Assembly (NCBI GenBank): GCA_021816625.1
Contig: JAKAXM010000007.1
Coordinates: 1-64,000, forward strand
Direction: 5' to 3'
Source: Pseudomonadota bacterium
GTDB taxonomy: Bacteria; Pseudomonadota; Gammaproteobacteria; Acidiferrobacterales; Acidiferrobacteraceae
DNA length: 64,000 nucleotides
Shown here: positions 46,701-56,212 of the stretch, piece by piece
Layout of the letters: each line of letters starts with the position of its first letter
Numbering within the stretch: position 1 is the first letter of the stretch
Made by a program: the position numbers and the translations under genes
Notes under the pieces: model-generated
The model's database searches: none
What the model was told of the DNA's origin: nothing
The model's input: the letters and a program-made list of their open reading frames with translations, nothing else

Positions 46701-48963
46701 GCGTGGTCAGCGCGAGAACAAGGAGTACCTGGGGTCGCTCAAACGCGTCTTACATACACTCAAGGGCGGCGCACGGATGTGCGGGGCGATGCGCATGGGC
46801 GACTTGGCCCATGCGACAGAGGAGTTGTTACGGCGTGTCGAGGAGGGCGGCGCCGTAGACGACTCTACCTTCGCCCTTATGGACGCGGCCGCCGAGGGTC
46901 TAGGGGCCCTGTACAAGGCCTTCGTGACCGGCCGCAGTCTGGCCCTGACCCCCGAACATACGCGGCTGCTTGCGGCCTTGCGGGGCGAGACACGCCCGGG
47001 CGAGGGCGGCGCGGTGCCGGTTGGGGCGCCCCCGCGCGCCACCGATGAGCCCCCACGCGATGAGCCAGGCACCGCGGAGGTCGCACTGAAAGCGGCGGGC
47101 GATACGGCGCCTGCGGCCTTGCCCGAGCCGCATGAGGACCTGTTTCAACCCGAGGTGGCGACCCAGGTCCGGGTTCGCACCGCGCTCTTGGACCGCCTCG
47201 TTGCCTATGCCGGCGAGGTCAGTATTGCCCGTTCGCGCATGGAACAGCAGGTCTTTAGCCTGAAAGAGCATCTCGTGGAGCTAAACGGTAATGTGAAACG
47301 CTTCCGCGAACAGGTCCGCGAGCTCGAGATCCAGGCGGAGTCGCAGATCGTGGCGCGCGCCCAGATCGATCAAGGCAATGTGGCGCAAGATTTTGACCCG
47401 CTCGAGTTCGATCGCTATTCGCGTCTCCAGCAGCTATCGCGGGGCTTGACCGAGAATCTGCACGATCTGATTACCCTCCATGGCACCCTGGATGGGGTGG
47501 CAAGCCAGGCCGAGGCCGTGCTCCAGCAGCAGGCACGCGTCAACACCGAGCTCCAAGAGGGCTTGATGCGTACGCGCATGGTGAGCTTTGCCACGCAAGC
47601 CCATCGATTGCGCCAGATCGTCCGGCAGACGTCGCGGGAACTCAATAAGCGGGCCGAACTGATCCTCGCGGCGGCCGATGTCGAACTCGATAGGCACCTG
47701 CTGGAGCGCATGATCGGTCCCTTTGAGCACATGATCCGCAACGCCATCGATCACGGTCTAGAGCCGGTGGCCGAGCGTGAGCGTCTGGGCAAGCCGGCCA
47801 CCGGCAGCATCACGATCCAGGCCGCCCACGAAAGCGGTGAGATCGTGATCCGCGTGTCGGATGACGGTGCCGGTCTCAATATCGATCGCATACGCGCCAA
47901 GGCCATAGAGCGCCGGCTCGTCCCGACCGCCGCCTTATTGAGCGATGAGCAGGTCATGCAGTTCATATTGTTGCCCGGGTTTTCGACGGCAGCGAAGGTG
48001 ACTCATCTGTCCGGACGGGGCGTCGGCATGGATGTGGTTCATAGCGAGGTCAAAAAGCTCGGCGGCGCGATCACGGTGGACACCAAGCCTGGCCGCGGCA
48101 CGACCTTCGTGATCCGTCTGCCGTTGACTCTGTCCATCACACAGGCCCTCATGGTGAGCTGCGGCGACCAGATGTTCGCGGTGCCGCTCGCGGCCATCGT
48201 TAACATCGTCGAGGCGCCCGGAGGGGCGATCGCCGATGCCTTGCGCCAGCCGAAACCCATTCTGCGTTACGGCGGCAAGGACTATCCCTTCATGGATCTC
48301 GGGGCGCGATTAGGCATTACCCGAGCAGGCGATGTGCCACGCAAACTGCCTGTGTTGTTGCTGCGGCTCGATGCCCGGGAGGTGGCGGTGGCCGTTGATG
48401 GACTGTCGGGGACGCGCGAGGTGGTCGTAAAGTCCCTGGGGCCCCAGTTGAGCGAGATCCGCGGCCTATTTGGCGCCACCATCTTAGGTGACGGCCGCGT
48501 GTTGCTGATCCTCGATATCCCGGCCTTGTGGGCGGAAGACGAGGGGCTGCGGGTAGTGCCCATGACCCCCGAGGCCCCGGCGGCGGCGCGACCCCATGTC
48601 CTCGTGGTCGACGATTCCCTCACCGTGCGCAAGGTGACGACACGCTTCCTGCAGAAACAGGGGTTCGACACGGCGGCCGCCAAGGATGGCATAGAGGCCC
48701 TCGAGCATCTGCGCGAACGAATACCCGACGTCATGCTGGTCGATATCGAGATGCCGCGCATGGACGGTTACGAACTCACCGCGCGCGTCCGCGACGACGT
48801 CCGTCTGCGGCATATCCCGATCATCATGATCACGTCGCGCTCCGGCCATAAGCACCGCGAGCGGGCCTTGAGCCTGGGTGTCGACACCTATCTCGGCAAG
48901 CCCTATCAGGAAGAGGATTTGCGCAAAGAGATCAGCGCGCTCTTGCGCCGGGGTCACGCATGA
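43720..48963 (+). CDS. chpA: Chp-system hybrid histidine kinase ChpA/PilL (multiple HPt, CheA core, CheW-like, REC)
   Basis: HPt motifs HTLKGSGRMV, HTMQGSARSV, HTLKGGARMC; MIRNAIDHGLEP; GRGVGMDVVHSEV; REC HVLVVDDSLTVRKVTTRFL. Confidence 0.94.
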   Translation: MVTESSVDLGTLGWVKDEIDETLRQARLALEAFVEQRADEAKLRLCGTYLHQVSGTLTMVELDALAELVGEAEASVQALLVGTEAPREEVLEPLARALLLLPDIVDRVQVRGLGDGQDLLRLANELRAGRGLAPLPAQTFFVVDYSVRPPDATARDDAGFVAAFRQQRRVFQAALLAWLKGLRAPDDMTMADLLQDWRLRVAFMPVAQCLWVGEAFLRHILGATAAGADDKKLVSRLDQLLKRFADGQDKGGVRTQCERLTRDMLFVLRGAADTDEVVAAVAAAFGLGRGEEEPSGPSIAALRSIASALSQEIAQGQALLSRCFDSSQSGTAADGELVDLLDKMAKTFLALNIEPLKELVGEAANVCRAVGEGRLAKSGAVAMALAQALLQIETAARDIPYGVAGWQAGVEDQRRTLVNLSVAPDTTGMEVSEAPLSVQDRRQLIGAVGAEILANLAQIEERFIAFAASPWDHGGLSGVAALAGQVEAALQVLEEGVAAGLAGILFQALQGFAEGRLRPEGAAAEALAAAVAGLEAHVNGLKRGRPLAPSEIDALGAGLRAALAAAPSSAEPAPAGSPAAAPEPCSSAHPPIDPEILPVFLEDAHQAIAQLDEALPAWQADGADETAIGLARRAFHTLKGSGRMVEAGEIAELCYDAETLLNKVRARELGTLPATVSWIGQAAQAVRDWVQAIESGRPLPEMMAIRQALQTLSAGGELSAAPPPEARRAPAIGEGEVLVLATPAPAAEVDAVVAPIPGAEDGARHDPDASLLAHDPLLRDIFVNETRDHLAVLRDVFATGAEAPVSAPLLRAVHTMQGSARSVSLVAMAEACAGIEHYLQRRELNQEPVGAEGVQLLTDLARETEGLLEALVSGVAGGDFSGLALRLAAIAHEDLPAPELTWWQKNSAMQESARIGTEAEASAAAEDPAAVPEERVPAAAVFVPHEEAQGPEIPAPAALGAGETPETIDPELRDIFQDEARDLLESFEAALADWRGQRENKEYLGSLKRVLHTLKGGARMCGAMRMGDLAHATEELLRRVEEGGAVDDSTFALMDAAAEGLGALYKAFVTGRSLALTPEHTRLLAALRGETRPGEGGAVPVGAPPRATDEPPRDEPGTAEVALKAAGDTAPAALPEPHEDLFQPEVATQVRVRTALLDRLVAYAGEVSIARSRMEQQVFSLKEHLVELNGNVKRFREQVRELEIQAESQIVARAQIDQGNVAQDFDPLEFDRYSRLQQLSRGLTENLHDLITLHGTLDGVASQAEAVLQQQARVNTELQEGLMRTRMVSFATQAHRLRQIVRQTSRELNKRAELILAAADVELDRHLLERMIGPFEHMIRNAIDHGLEPVAERERLGKPATGSITIQAAHESGEIVIRVSDDGAGLNIDRIRAKAIERRLVPTAALLSDEQVMQFILLPGFSTAAKVTHLSGRGVGMDVVHSEVKKLGGAITVDTKPGRGTTFVIRLPLTLSITQALMVSCGDQMFAVPLAAIVNIVEAPGGAIADALRQPKPILRYGGKDYPFMDLGARLGITRAGDVPRKLPVLLLRLDAREVAVAVDGLSGTREVVVKSLGPQLSEIRGLFGATILGDGRVLLILDIPALWAEDEGLRVVPMTPEAPAAARPHVLVVDDSLTVRKVTTRFLQKQGFDTAAAKDGIEALEHLRERIPDVMLVDIEMPRMDGYELTARVRDDVRLRHIPIIMITSRSGHKHRERALSLGVDTYLGKPYQEEDLRKEISALLRRGHA

Positions 48964-49415
48964 CGGCTGTGCGGCATTACCTCGAGTTGCGTTTTGCGGG
49001 CGGCGTCTTTCTTATGCCGAATCTGCCGGATCTGCTCGTCGAGCCGCGCGAGAACATGTTAGTCGAGATCCGCGGGCGTGCCGCGGCGGTCCGCAGCGTG
49101 CAGTCGGTGACCTGGCGCGCCTACGCCCTCGGCCCGGACTGGGCCCCCGTGACCGACAGTCCCTGGACGCGCGCCGTATTCCTGGGCGCACCGGGCCGCC
49201 GGCCGGTGGGTTTGTTGGTCGAGGACCTAAAGCTGCTCGCCGCCGATGGTCTGCGCATCGAGCCCTTCACCCCTTTGGGGCCGGCGCCGGTGAGCGGTCA
49301 GCACCTATTCAAGGCGGCGGCGATGAGGACGGGGGCGCTGACCCTGGTCCTCGATCCTGACGCCCTGGCGTCTTATTTGCGCGCACAGGAGGACATCCAT
49401 GGCCCTGGCCGCTGA
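48960..49415 (+). CDS. Divergent CheW-like or hypothetical protein of the Chp cluster
   Basis: Overlaps chpA stop and the next CheW gene; weak CheW-like pattern (AVFLGAPGRRPVGLLVEDLKLL). Confidence 0.5.
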   Translation: MTAVRHYLELRFAGGVFLMPNLPDLLVEPRENMLVEIRGRAAAVRSVQSVTWRAYALGPDWAPVTDSPWTRAVFLGAPGRRPVGLLVEDLKLLAADGLRIEPFTPLGPAPVSGQHLFKAAAMRTGALTLVLDPDALASYLRAQEDIHGPGR

Positions 49416-49890
49416 TCGTATCCACGGCCTCTTATTACCGGTGGCCGACCGCTACCTTCTGGTGCCGAGCGCGCTCGTGGCCGAGATCGGCCTGCCCGAT
49501 ACGCTGACCCCTTTACCGCTCGCCCCGCCCTGGCTATTAGGGGTCATGAATTGGCGGTCGCGTCCGGTGCCCGTGTGTGACCTCGGCCGTTTTTGGGGCC
49601 CTCCGGTGGTGCCGGGACCCAAATCGCGGGCGGTCGTGTTTTATCCGCTCCCGGGGCGCGGGCCCGCCGAGTTTTTCGCCATCCTGACCAATGCGGAGCC
49701 GCAATCCCGCACCATAGACTCGCCGGCTGTGCTTTTGACGGATGAAGACGCGGTTCATCCCCATCTCGCGGTATCCCTGGATCTCGACGGCAAGCGCGTG
49801 GGCATCCCCGATCTCGTGAGCTTGAGCGAGCTTTTCTATGATCCCGTCGCGTCCCCCGACGGGGGATCGCTGGACCTCGTGCCGGCCTAG
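49399..49890 (+). CDS. CheW-domain protein (ChpC-like)
   Basis: RYLLVPSALVAEIGLPDTLTPLPLAPPWLLGVMNWRSRPVPVCDLGRFWG. Confidence 0.8.
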   Translation: MALAADRIHGLLLPVADRYLLVPSALVAEIGLPDTLTPLPLAPPWLLGVMNWRSRPVPVCDLGRFWGPPVVPGPKSRAVVFYPLPGRGPAEFFAILTNAEPQSRTIDSPAVLLTDEDAVHPHLAVSLDLDGKRVGIPDLVSLSELFYDPVASPDGGSLDLVPA

Positions 49891-51239
49891 GCGTCGGCCG
49901 TCGCGACGTCGATGCCGGCCGCCAGGACCTTCACGAGCGCGTCGATCTCGTCTTCGCGGATGACGTAGGGGGGCATAAGGTAGAGGGTGTCGCCCAAGGG
50001 TCGCAAGAGCGCTTCATGCTCGAGCCCATGACGGTAGACGCGGAGACCCCGGCGTTCCCCGGCCGGGTAGGCACGTCCGGCGGCCTTGTCGGCGACGAGA
50101 TCGAGGGCCGCGATCATGCCGGTCTGACGGATACCCGTCACATGCGGGTGGTCGCGTAGGGTAGCGAGCGCCTCACCCATGGTGGCTGCGAGTCCACGAT
50201 TGACGGCCAGCGCATCGGTTTGGATAAAGATATCGAGCGTTGCGAGTGCCGCTGCGCACGCGAGCGCATTGCCGGTGTAGCTATGGGAGTGCAAGAAGGC
50301 CTTTCCGGTCCCGTAGTCGTCATAAAAGGCCGCATAGACGGCCTCCGTGGTAAGACATACCGACAGCGGCAGATAGCCTCCCGTCAAGCCCTTGCCGAGT
50401 AACAGGAAGTCGGGCGTGATCTTCGCCTGCTCGCAGGCAAAGAGCGTGCCGGTGCGGCCGAAGCCCACTGCGATCTCGTCTGCGATCAGATGCACGCCAT
50501 ACTCGTCACAGAGCGCCCGCAGGCCTTGTAGGTAACTCGGGTCGTGCATGCGCATGCCCCCAGCGCATTGCACGAGCGGTTCCACGATGATGGCGCACAG
50601 ACGCTCATGGTGGCGGGCCAGTATGTCCGCGAGTCCGGACAGTGCGGCGGCGGCGCTCTCTTTGGCCGTGGTGCCGGGCGCCGCCGCGCGCGGATCGGGT
50701 GAGGGTGCGACATGGGTCGTAAACAAGAGTGGCGCATAGGCGTCCTTATAGAGCCCTACATCGCTTACCGATAGTGCCCCTACGGTCTCGCCGTGGTAGG
50801 AGTGCGCGATGGTGACGAAATCGGTCTTGTGCGCCTTGCCGATGTTGCGCCAATAGTGAAGGCTCATCTTCAGCGCGATCTCGACTGCCGAAGACCCGTT
50901 GTCGCCAAAGAAACAGCGCGTAAGCCCCGGCGGCGCAAGCCTTACCAAGGACTCGCATAGGCTGATGGCCGGCTCATGGGTAAAGCCTGCCAGCAACACA
51001 TGTTCCATGTTTCCGAGCTGCTGGCGGACGGCTTCGTTGATGGCCGGATGGCTGTGGCCGAAGAGATTGACCCACCAGGAACTGATGGCGTCGAGGTAGC
51101 GGCGTCCCTCGAAGTCCTCAAGCCATACGCCCTGCGCGCGGCGTATCGGTATCAAGGGGACGGTCAGGTGGTCGTGCATCTGGGTGCAGGGGTGCCAGAG
51201 CACCTTGAGGTCGCGTTCGACTAAGGGACCGTTCGGCAT
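49887..51239 (-). CDS. bioA: Adenosylmethionine-8-amino-7-oxononanoate aminotransferase
   Basis: LWHPCTQMHDH...YLDAISSWWVNLFGHSHPAINEA; DEIAVGFGRTGTLFACEQAKITPDFLLLGKGLTGGYLPLS. Confidence 0.97.
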   Translation of the reverse strand: MPNGPLVERDLKVLWHPCTQMHDHLTVPLIPIRRAQGVWLEDFEGRRYLDAISSWWVNLFGHSHPAINEAVRQQLGNMEHVLLAGFTHEPAISLCESLVRLAPPGLTRCFFGDNGSSAVEIALKMSLHYWRNIGKAHKTDFVTIAHSYHGETVGALSVSDVGLYKDAYAPLLFTTHVAPSPDPRAAAPGTTAKESAAAALSGLADILARHHERLCAIIVEPLVQCAGGMRMHDPSYLQGLRALCDEYGVHLIADEIAVGFGRTGTLFACEQAKITPDFLLLGKGLTGGYLPLSVCLTTEAVYAAFYDDYGTGKAFLHSHSYTGNALACAAALATLDIFIQTDALAVNRGLAATMGEALATLRDHPHVTGIRQTGMIAALDLVADKAAGRAYPAGERRGLRVYRHGLEHEALLRPLGDTLYLMPPYVIREDEIDALVKVLAAGIDVATADA

Positions 51240-51497
51240 GGGGACAGTCTCACCGGTTCGTGGGCGGGGCGCTGCGCGGGCTGTGTGCCGCGCGCCTTAC
51301 AGGCGCTACCCGGCAGGCCCTATCATAACCGCGTGCCGACTGTGCACCAAACCGCGGCGGGCGCAGGCCGCCGCCCTCGGGCTGCGGCCGAGAATCCTCG
51401 TGCCCTCTGCGACTTACGTCCCGGGGCAGGTGTAGACAGGGGTCGATCAAGGTGTGCCATAATGCACCCCCCTGGTATGGCTAGGTGACGAGGCGGT

Positions 51498-52052
51498 ATG
51501 GTGAGTACGCAAACCCCAGTCTGCGATTTCGGGCGACCGGTCGTGGATTTCAGGCTGCCTGCCACCGACGGCAGGACGCTTGCGGTCGCCGATGTGCGGG
51601 GCCCACGCGGCCTGCTGGTCATGTTCATTTGCAACCATTGCCCCTACGTGAAGGCCATTCGCGATCGTTTGATCCGGGACGTCGCGCAACTGCAGGATCA
51701 CGGGATTGGGGCCTGCGCGATTATGTCGAATGATCCGACCGACTACCCCGAGGATTCGTTTGCGAACATGCAGCGGATCGCGCAGGAGTACAAATTCCCC
51801 TTCCCCTATCTGTTTGACGAGACACAAGAGGTCGCGCGGCGTTTCGGCGCGGTGTGCACCCCCGATTTCTTTGGCTATAACGCCGACCTGAGGCTCCAGT
51901 ACCGTGGTCGCCTCGACGCGAGCCGCAAGGAGCCGGCCCCGGATGCCCGGCGCGATCTTTTTGAGGCCATGGTCCAGGTCGCGCGGACCGGCGAAGGCCC
52001 GCGCGACCAGATCCCGAGTATCGGGTGTTCCATCAAGTGGAAAGAGGCCTAG
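51498..52052 (+). CDS. Thioredoxin-fold (AhpC/TSA-like) protein
   Basis: VDFRLPATDGRTLAVADVRGPRGLLVMFICNHCPYVKAIRDRLI. Confidence 0.9.
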   Translation: MVSTQTPVCDFGRPVVDFRLPATDGRTLAVADVRGPRGLLVMFICNHCPYVKAIRDRLIRDVAQLQDHGIGACAIMSNDPTDYPEDSFANMQRIAQEYKFPFPYLFDETQEVARRFGAVCTPDFFGYNADLRLQYRGRLDASRKEPAPDARRDLFEAMVQVARTGEGPRDQIPSIGCSIKWKEA

Positions 52053-52058
52053 GGCGCG

Positions 52059-52871
52059 ATGGCCTGCCCCGATCCCTGTACTCCGGCCGGCCTGGCGCTG
52101 CTCGAGGACATGGTGCGCGGGGTCGCAGAGCGCGAGATCATGCCGCGCTTTGGAGTCAGCGGGTCGCACGTCAAGGATGACGGCAGTCTCGTGACCGCCG
52201 CCGACACGGCGGTGCAGGAGGCGCTTCTGGCGCAGCTGAAGGTGTTGTGGCCGGACCTTACCCTAATGGGCGAGGAGATGGGGGAGGCCGAACAGTATGC
52301 CTCGCTGGGGTCGGGACACGGGACCTGGTGCCTCGACCCGCTGGATGGGACGACGAATTTCGTAAACGGCCTGCCGTTCTTTGCCGTCTCCTTGGCCCTG
52401 CTCCAAGGGGGCGAGCCGGTGGTCGGCCTCGTGTATGATCCCTCACGCCGCGAATGTTTCAGTGCGCTGGCGCGCCACGGGGCCTGGCTGAACGGCACCC
52501 CCCTGCAGCGCCCGGCCCGGATCCCGGCCCTGCGCCGGTGCGTCGCTTTGGTGGATTTCAAGCGCTTGCGCGGCCGGCTCCCGGGACGGCTGGGCGTCGA
52601 TCCGCCTTACGGGTCCCAGCGCAGCTACGGCTCCTGCGCCCTAGATTGGTGTTGGATCGCGGCCGGTCGCGCCCATCTCTATCTGCACGGTGGCCAGAAG
52701 CTGTGGGATTATGCGGCCGGCAGCCTGATCCTGCGCGAGGCCGGGGGCATCGCCCGGACCCTGGAGGGTGACTTCCTGACCTACGAACGCCTAGGCCCCT
52801 CGTCGGCGGTCGCCGCCCTCACAGACGATCTCTACGAGGCGTGGCAGGCGTGGATCGTTCACAATGCCTAA
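52059..52871 (+). CDS. Inositol monophosphatase-family phosphatase
   Basis: LVTAADTAVQ, GEEMGE, WCLDPLDGTTNFVNGLPFFAVSLAL, WDYAAGSLILREAGG. Confidence 0.92.
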   Translation: MACPDPCTPAGLALLEDMVRGVAEREIMPRFGVSGSHVKDDGSLVTAADTAVQEALLAQLKVLWPDLTLMGEEMGEAEQYASLGSGHGTWCLDPLDGTTNFVNGLPFFAVSLALLQGGEPVVGLVYDPSRRECFSALARHGAWLNGTPLQRPARIPALRRCVALVDFKRLRGRLPGRLGVDPPYGSQRSYGSCALDWCWIAAGRAHLYLHGGQKLWDYAAGSLILREAGGIARTLEGDFLTYERLGPSSAVAALTDDLYEAWQAWIVHNA

Positions 52872-52981
52872 AGGCCCCTGGGCGGGCAGCTATTGCCGAA
52901 GGGGGCCAGGTGAGGGAAAATACGCGGCTCTTGACTGCGGTTGGGTTCGGCGACCTAGCCTAGGTCTCAGTCGGTCGTCGG

Positions 52982-53018
52982 TCCCTTTGGTGAGATACGG
53001 GTCGCCAAAGGGATTTTT
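52982..53018 (+). terminator. Rho-independent terminator (or attenuator) between the IMPase gene and prk
   Basis: TCCCTTTGGTGA-gatacggg-TCGCCAAAGGGA followed by TTTTT (12-bp stem with one G-T wobble). Confidence 0.8.
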
Positions 53019-53136
53019 GTTGCCGGTTGGCGGTGTCCCGGGCGGCAGGACTAAAACGCTTTTTCAATGATGGGTGGGGCGGGCGGCCGGGGCGCACGAG
53101 CGTTCTGCCGCTTAAACCTGATCGAGGAGCAGTGAG

Positions 53137-54063
53137 ATGCAAAAGAGACCGATCCTGTTGGGGATCGTCGGTGATTCGGCGGCCGGAAAGACCACCATTA
53201 CGAGCGGTATCGCGAAGGTCATTGGAGAAGAGCGATGCACGGTGATCTGCACGGACGATTACCACAAGTATAACCGCGTGCAACGGGCGGAGAAGGGGCT
53301 TACGGCCCTGCACCCCGACTGCAATTACATGGACATCATCGAGCAGCACCTGAACCTGCTCAAGGACGGCAAGCCCATCCTAAAGCCCCACTATAACCAC
53401 TCCACGGGTGACTTCGATCCCCCGTCCTACGTGGAAGCCAAGGATTTCATCATAGTCGAGGGGCTCCTCGGTTTCTCGACCAAGGCTATGCGGGACGCGT
53501 ATGATGTCAAACTTTATCTCGCGCCGCCGGAGGATCTGCGTTTTCGGTGGAAGATGAAGCGCGATACCCAAAAGCGCGGCCATACGGCCGAGGCCGTCAT
53601 GAAGGAAATGAAGCTGCGCGAGCCGGACTCGGAGGCCTTTATTCGGCCGCAGCGCAAGTGGGCCGACATGGTCATCTGTTTCTGGCCGCCGTCCACGGAC
53701 AAGGAAGAGACCGGCAGCCGCCTGAACGCGTCTTTGGTCCTGCGCCCGACCCTGCCGCACCCGGATCTCTCCGACGTCTTGGAAGAGGGGGGGAGCAACG
53801 GCATTCATATGGAGCTAGATCGCGATATGGGCTTGCCCGTGGATCGCCTCGAGATCGATGGCAATATCTCGGACGAAAAGGCCAAGCGCCTGCAAGATCT
53901 GCTCTGGCGGCATATCCCGGGCGAACATCACCATCTGCGTAACGATGGGATCGGCGACATCACCGGCACGACGGGCGAGAAACTACGGTCTCATCCGCTG
54001 GCCTTGACGCAGTTATTGGTCGCTTATCATTTGCTGAAGGCAGCGTCCGGTCACTACCAGTAG
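53137..54063 (+). CDS. prk: Phosphoribulokinase
   Basis: ILLGIVGDSAAGKTTITSGIAKVIGEERCTVICTDDYHKYNRVQRAEKGLTALHPDCNYMDI. Confidence 0.95.
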   Translation: MQKRPILLGIVGDSAAGKTTITSGIAKVIGEERCTVICTDDYHKYNRVQRAEKGLTALHPDCNYMDIIEQHLNLLKDGKPILKPHYNHSTGDFDPPSYVEAKDFIIVEGLLGFSTKAMRDAYDVKLYLAPPEDLRFRWKMKRDTQKRGHTAEAVMKEMKLREPDSEAFIRPQRKWADMVICFWPPSTDKEETGSRLNASLVLRPTLPHPDLSDVLEEGGSNGIHMELDRDMGLPVDRLEIDGNISDEKAKRLQDLLWRHIPGEHHHLRNDGIGDITGTTGEKLRSHPLALTQLLVAYHLLKAASGHYQ

Positions 54064-54090
54064 ACTTAAAGCCTTTTTTGAGGATCGATC

Positions 54091-56133
54091 ATGTCAGTAA
54101 AGCCCGAAAGCCACCCGCGGGGGGCAGGTCAAGTGGATCCCCGTAGGCGCGAACTCGCCAATGCGGTTCGCGCCTTGAGCATGGATGCGGTGCAGAAGGC
54201 CAATTCCGGTCACCCGGGGGCGCCCATGGGCATGGCCGACATCGCCGAGGTCCTGTGGAACGACTACCTAAAGCATAACCCGGCGAACCCGAGCTGGCCT
54301 GATCGCGACCGCTTCGTGCTGTCGAACGGCCATGGCTCGATGCTCCTCTATAGCTTGTTGCATCTGACAGGCTATGCGCTGCCGATCGACGAGCTCAAGC
54401 GGTTCCGGCAGATGGGTTCCATGACGCCGGGGCATCCCGAATACGGGTATACGCCTGGGGTCGAAACGACCACCGGACCCTTGGGGCAGGGGCTCGCCAA
54501 CGCCGTCGGGATGGCGATCGCCGAACGGGCGCTGGCCGGCCAGTTCAATAAGCCCGGGCACGATATCGTCGACCACTACACCTATGTATTCATGGGTGAT
54601 GGCTGCCTGATGGAAGGGATTTCGCACGAGGCCTGCTCGCTTGCCGGGCACCTGGGCCTTGGCAAGCTCGTCTGTTTCTACGACGACAACGGGATCTCCA
54701 TCGATGGCGAGGTCCACGGCTGGTTCACAGACGATACCCCGCGGCGCTTCGAGGCCTACGGCTGGCATGTCATCCCCCGCGTCGACGGTCATGATGCCCA
54801 GGCGGTCAAGGCGGCGATCGAGGCGGCCCGCAAGGTCACCGATAAGCCCTCTCTCATCTGCTGCCAGACCATCATCGGTTTTGGATCGCCGAACAAGGAA
54901 GGCAAGGAAGCGAGCCATGGCGCCGCGCTGGGCGAGAAGGAAGTAGCCGCGACCCGCGAGCGTTTAGGATGGAAGTACCCGCCCTTCGAGATCCCGGATG
55001 CCTTGTATCAGGGCTGGGACGCCAAGCCGCGTGGTGCCCAGGCCGAACAGGCGTGGAAGCGGCGTTTCGACGCCTATCGGGCCGCTTATCCGGAGCTCGC
55101 GGCCGAGTTCGAGCGGCGTATGCAGGGTGAGCTTCCCAAGGATTTTCTCGCACAGGCCGACGCCTTCATCGCGGAGACCAATGGCAAGGGCGCGAGTATC
55201 GCGTCGCGCAACGCCTCGCAAAACACCCTGAACGCCTTTGGGCCGAAGCTGCCGGAACTGCTCGGCGGCTCGGCGGATCTGGCTGGATCCAATCTGACGA
55301 TCTGGTCGGGGTGCCGTGGCGTGTCGGCGGAGAATCCCGGCGGCAACTACGTGTATTACGGGGTGCGTGAGTTTGGCATGTCGGCCATCATGAACGGCAT
55401 CGCCTTGCATAAGGGTTTCGTGCCCTACGGCGCGACCTTCCTGATGTTCTCTGAGTATGCGCGCAATGCCTTGCGCATGGCGGCACTCATGAAACAGCGT
55501 GTGCTGTTCGTCTACACCCATGATTCCATCGGTCTGGGCGAGGATGGACCGACCCACCAGCCGGTCGAGCAACTCGCGACCTTGCGCATGATCCCCAACA
55601 TGGCGGTGTGGCGCCCGGCCGATGCGGTTGAGTCGGCGGTGGCCTGGAAAGAGGCCTTGCGGCGCGCCGACGGTCCGAGTTCCTTGATATTTTCCCGGCA
55701 GAAGCTCACGCACCAGTCCCGCGCGAGCGCCACGATCGCGGCCATAGCGCGCGGCGGCTACGTGCTCGCGGATGCCGATGGCAGCCCGGAGCTCATCCTG
55801 ATCGCGACCGGGTCCGAGGTCGGGATCGCCATGGAGGCCTATAAGAAGCTTTCCGGAATGGGGCGCCGGATTCGGCTGGTGTCCATGCCGAGCACCGAAA
55901 TCTTCGATGCCCAGGACGCGGCGTATCGTGCAAGCGTCCTGCCGGCTAGCGTGCGCAAGCGGGTGGCGGTCGAGGCCGGCGTTACGGACTTTTGGCGGAA
56001 GTACGTCGGGCTCGATGGCGCTGTCATCGGTATCGACCGCTTCGGCGAGTCGGCCCCCGCCGAGGCGCTCTTCGAGCATTTCGGGTTTACCGCCGAGCAC
56101 GTCGTCGAGACGGTCCTGGCCTTGCTCAAATAA
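54091..56133 (+). CDS. tkt: Transketolase
   Basis: [75 protein letters not shown]. Confidence 0.98.
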   Translation: MSVKPESHPRGAGQVDPRRRELANAVRALSMDAVQKANSGHPGAPMGMADIAEVLWNDYLKHNPANPSWPDRDRFVLSNGHGSMLLYSLLHLTGYALPIDELKRFRQMGSMTPGHPEYGYTPGVETTTGPLGQGLANAVGMAIAERALAGQFNKPGHDIVDHYTYVFMGDGCLMEGISHEACSLAGHLGLGKLVCFYDDNGISIDGEVHGWFTDDTPRRFEAYGWHVIPRVDGHDAQAVKAAIEAARKVTDKPSLICCQTIIGFGSPNKEGKEASHGAALGEKEVAATRERLGWKYPPFEIPDALYQGWDAKPRGAQAEQAWKRRFDAYRAAYPELAAEFERRMQGELPKDFLAQADAFIAETNGKGASIASRNASQNTLNAFGPKLPELLGGSADLAGSNLTIWSGCRGVSAENPGGNYVYYGVREFGMSAIMNGIALHKGFVPYGATFLMFSEYARNALRMAALMKQRVLFVYTHDSIGLGEDGPTHQPVEQLATLRMIPNMAVWRPADAVESAVAWKEALRRADGPSSLIFSRQKLTHQSRASATIAAIARGGYVLADADGSPELILIATGSEVGIAMEAYKKLSGMGRRIRLVSMPSTEIFDAQDAAYRASVLPASVRKRVAVEAGVTDFWRKYVGLDGAVIGIDRFGESAPAEALFEHFGFTAEHVVETVLALLK

Positions 56134-56212
56134 TTCAACGGGGTGGGCACGCAAGATTCCTAGGAGAAGCCCGCCCCATTTCCGGATACTCAATTGAATG
56201 GGAGATGGTGGT

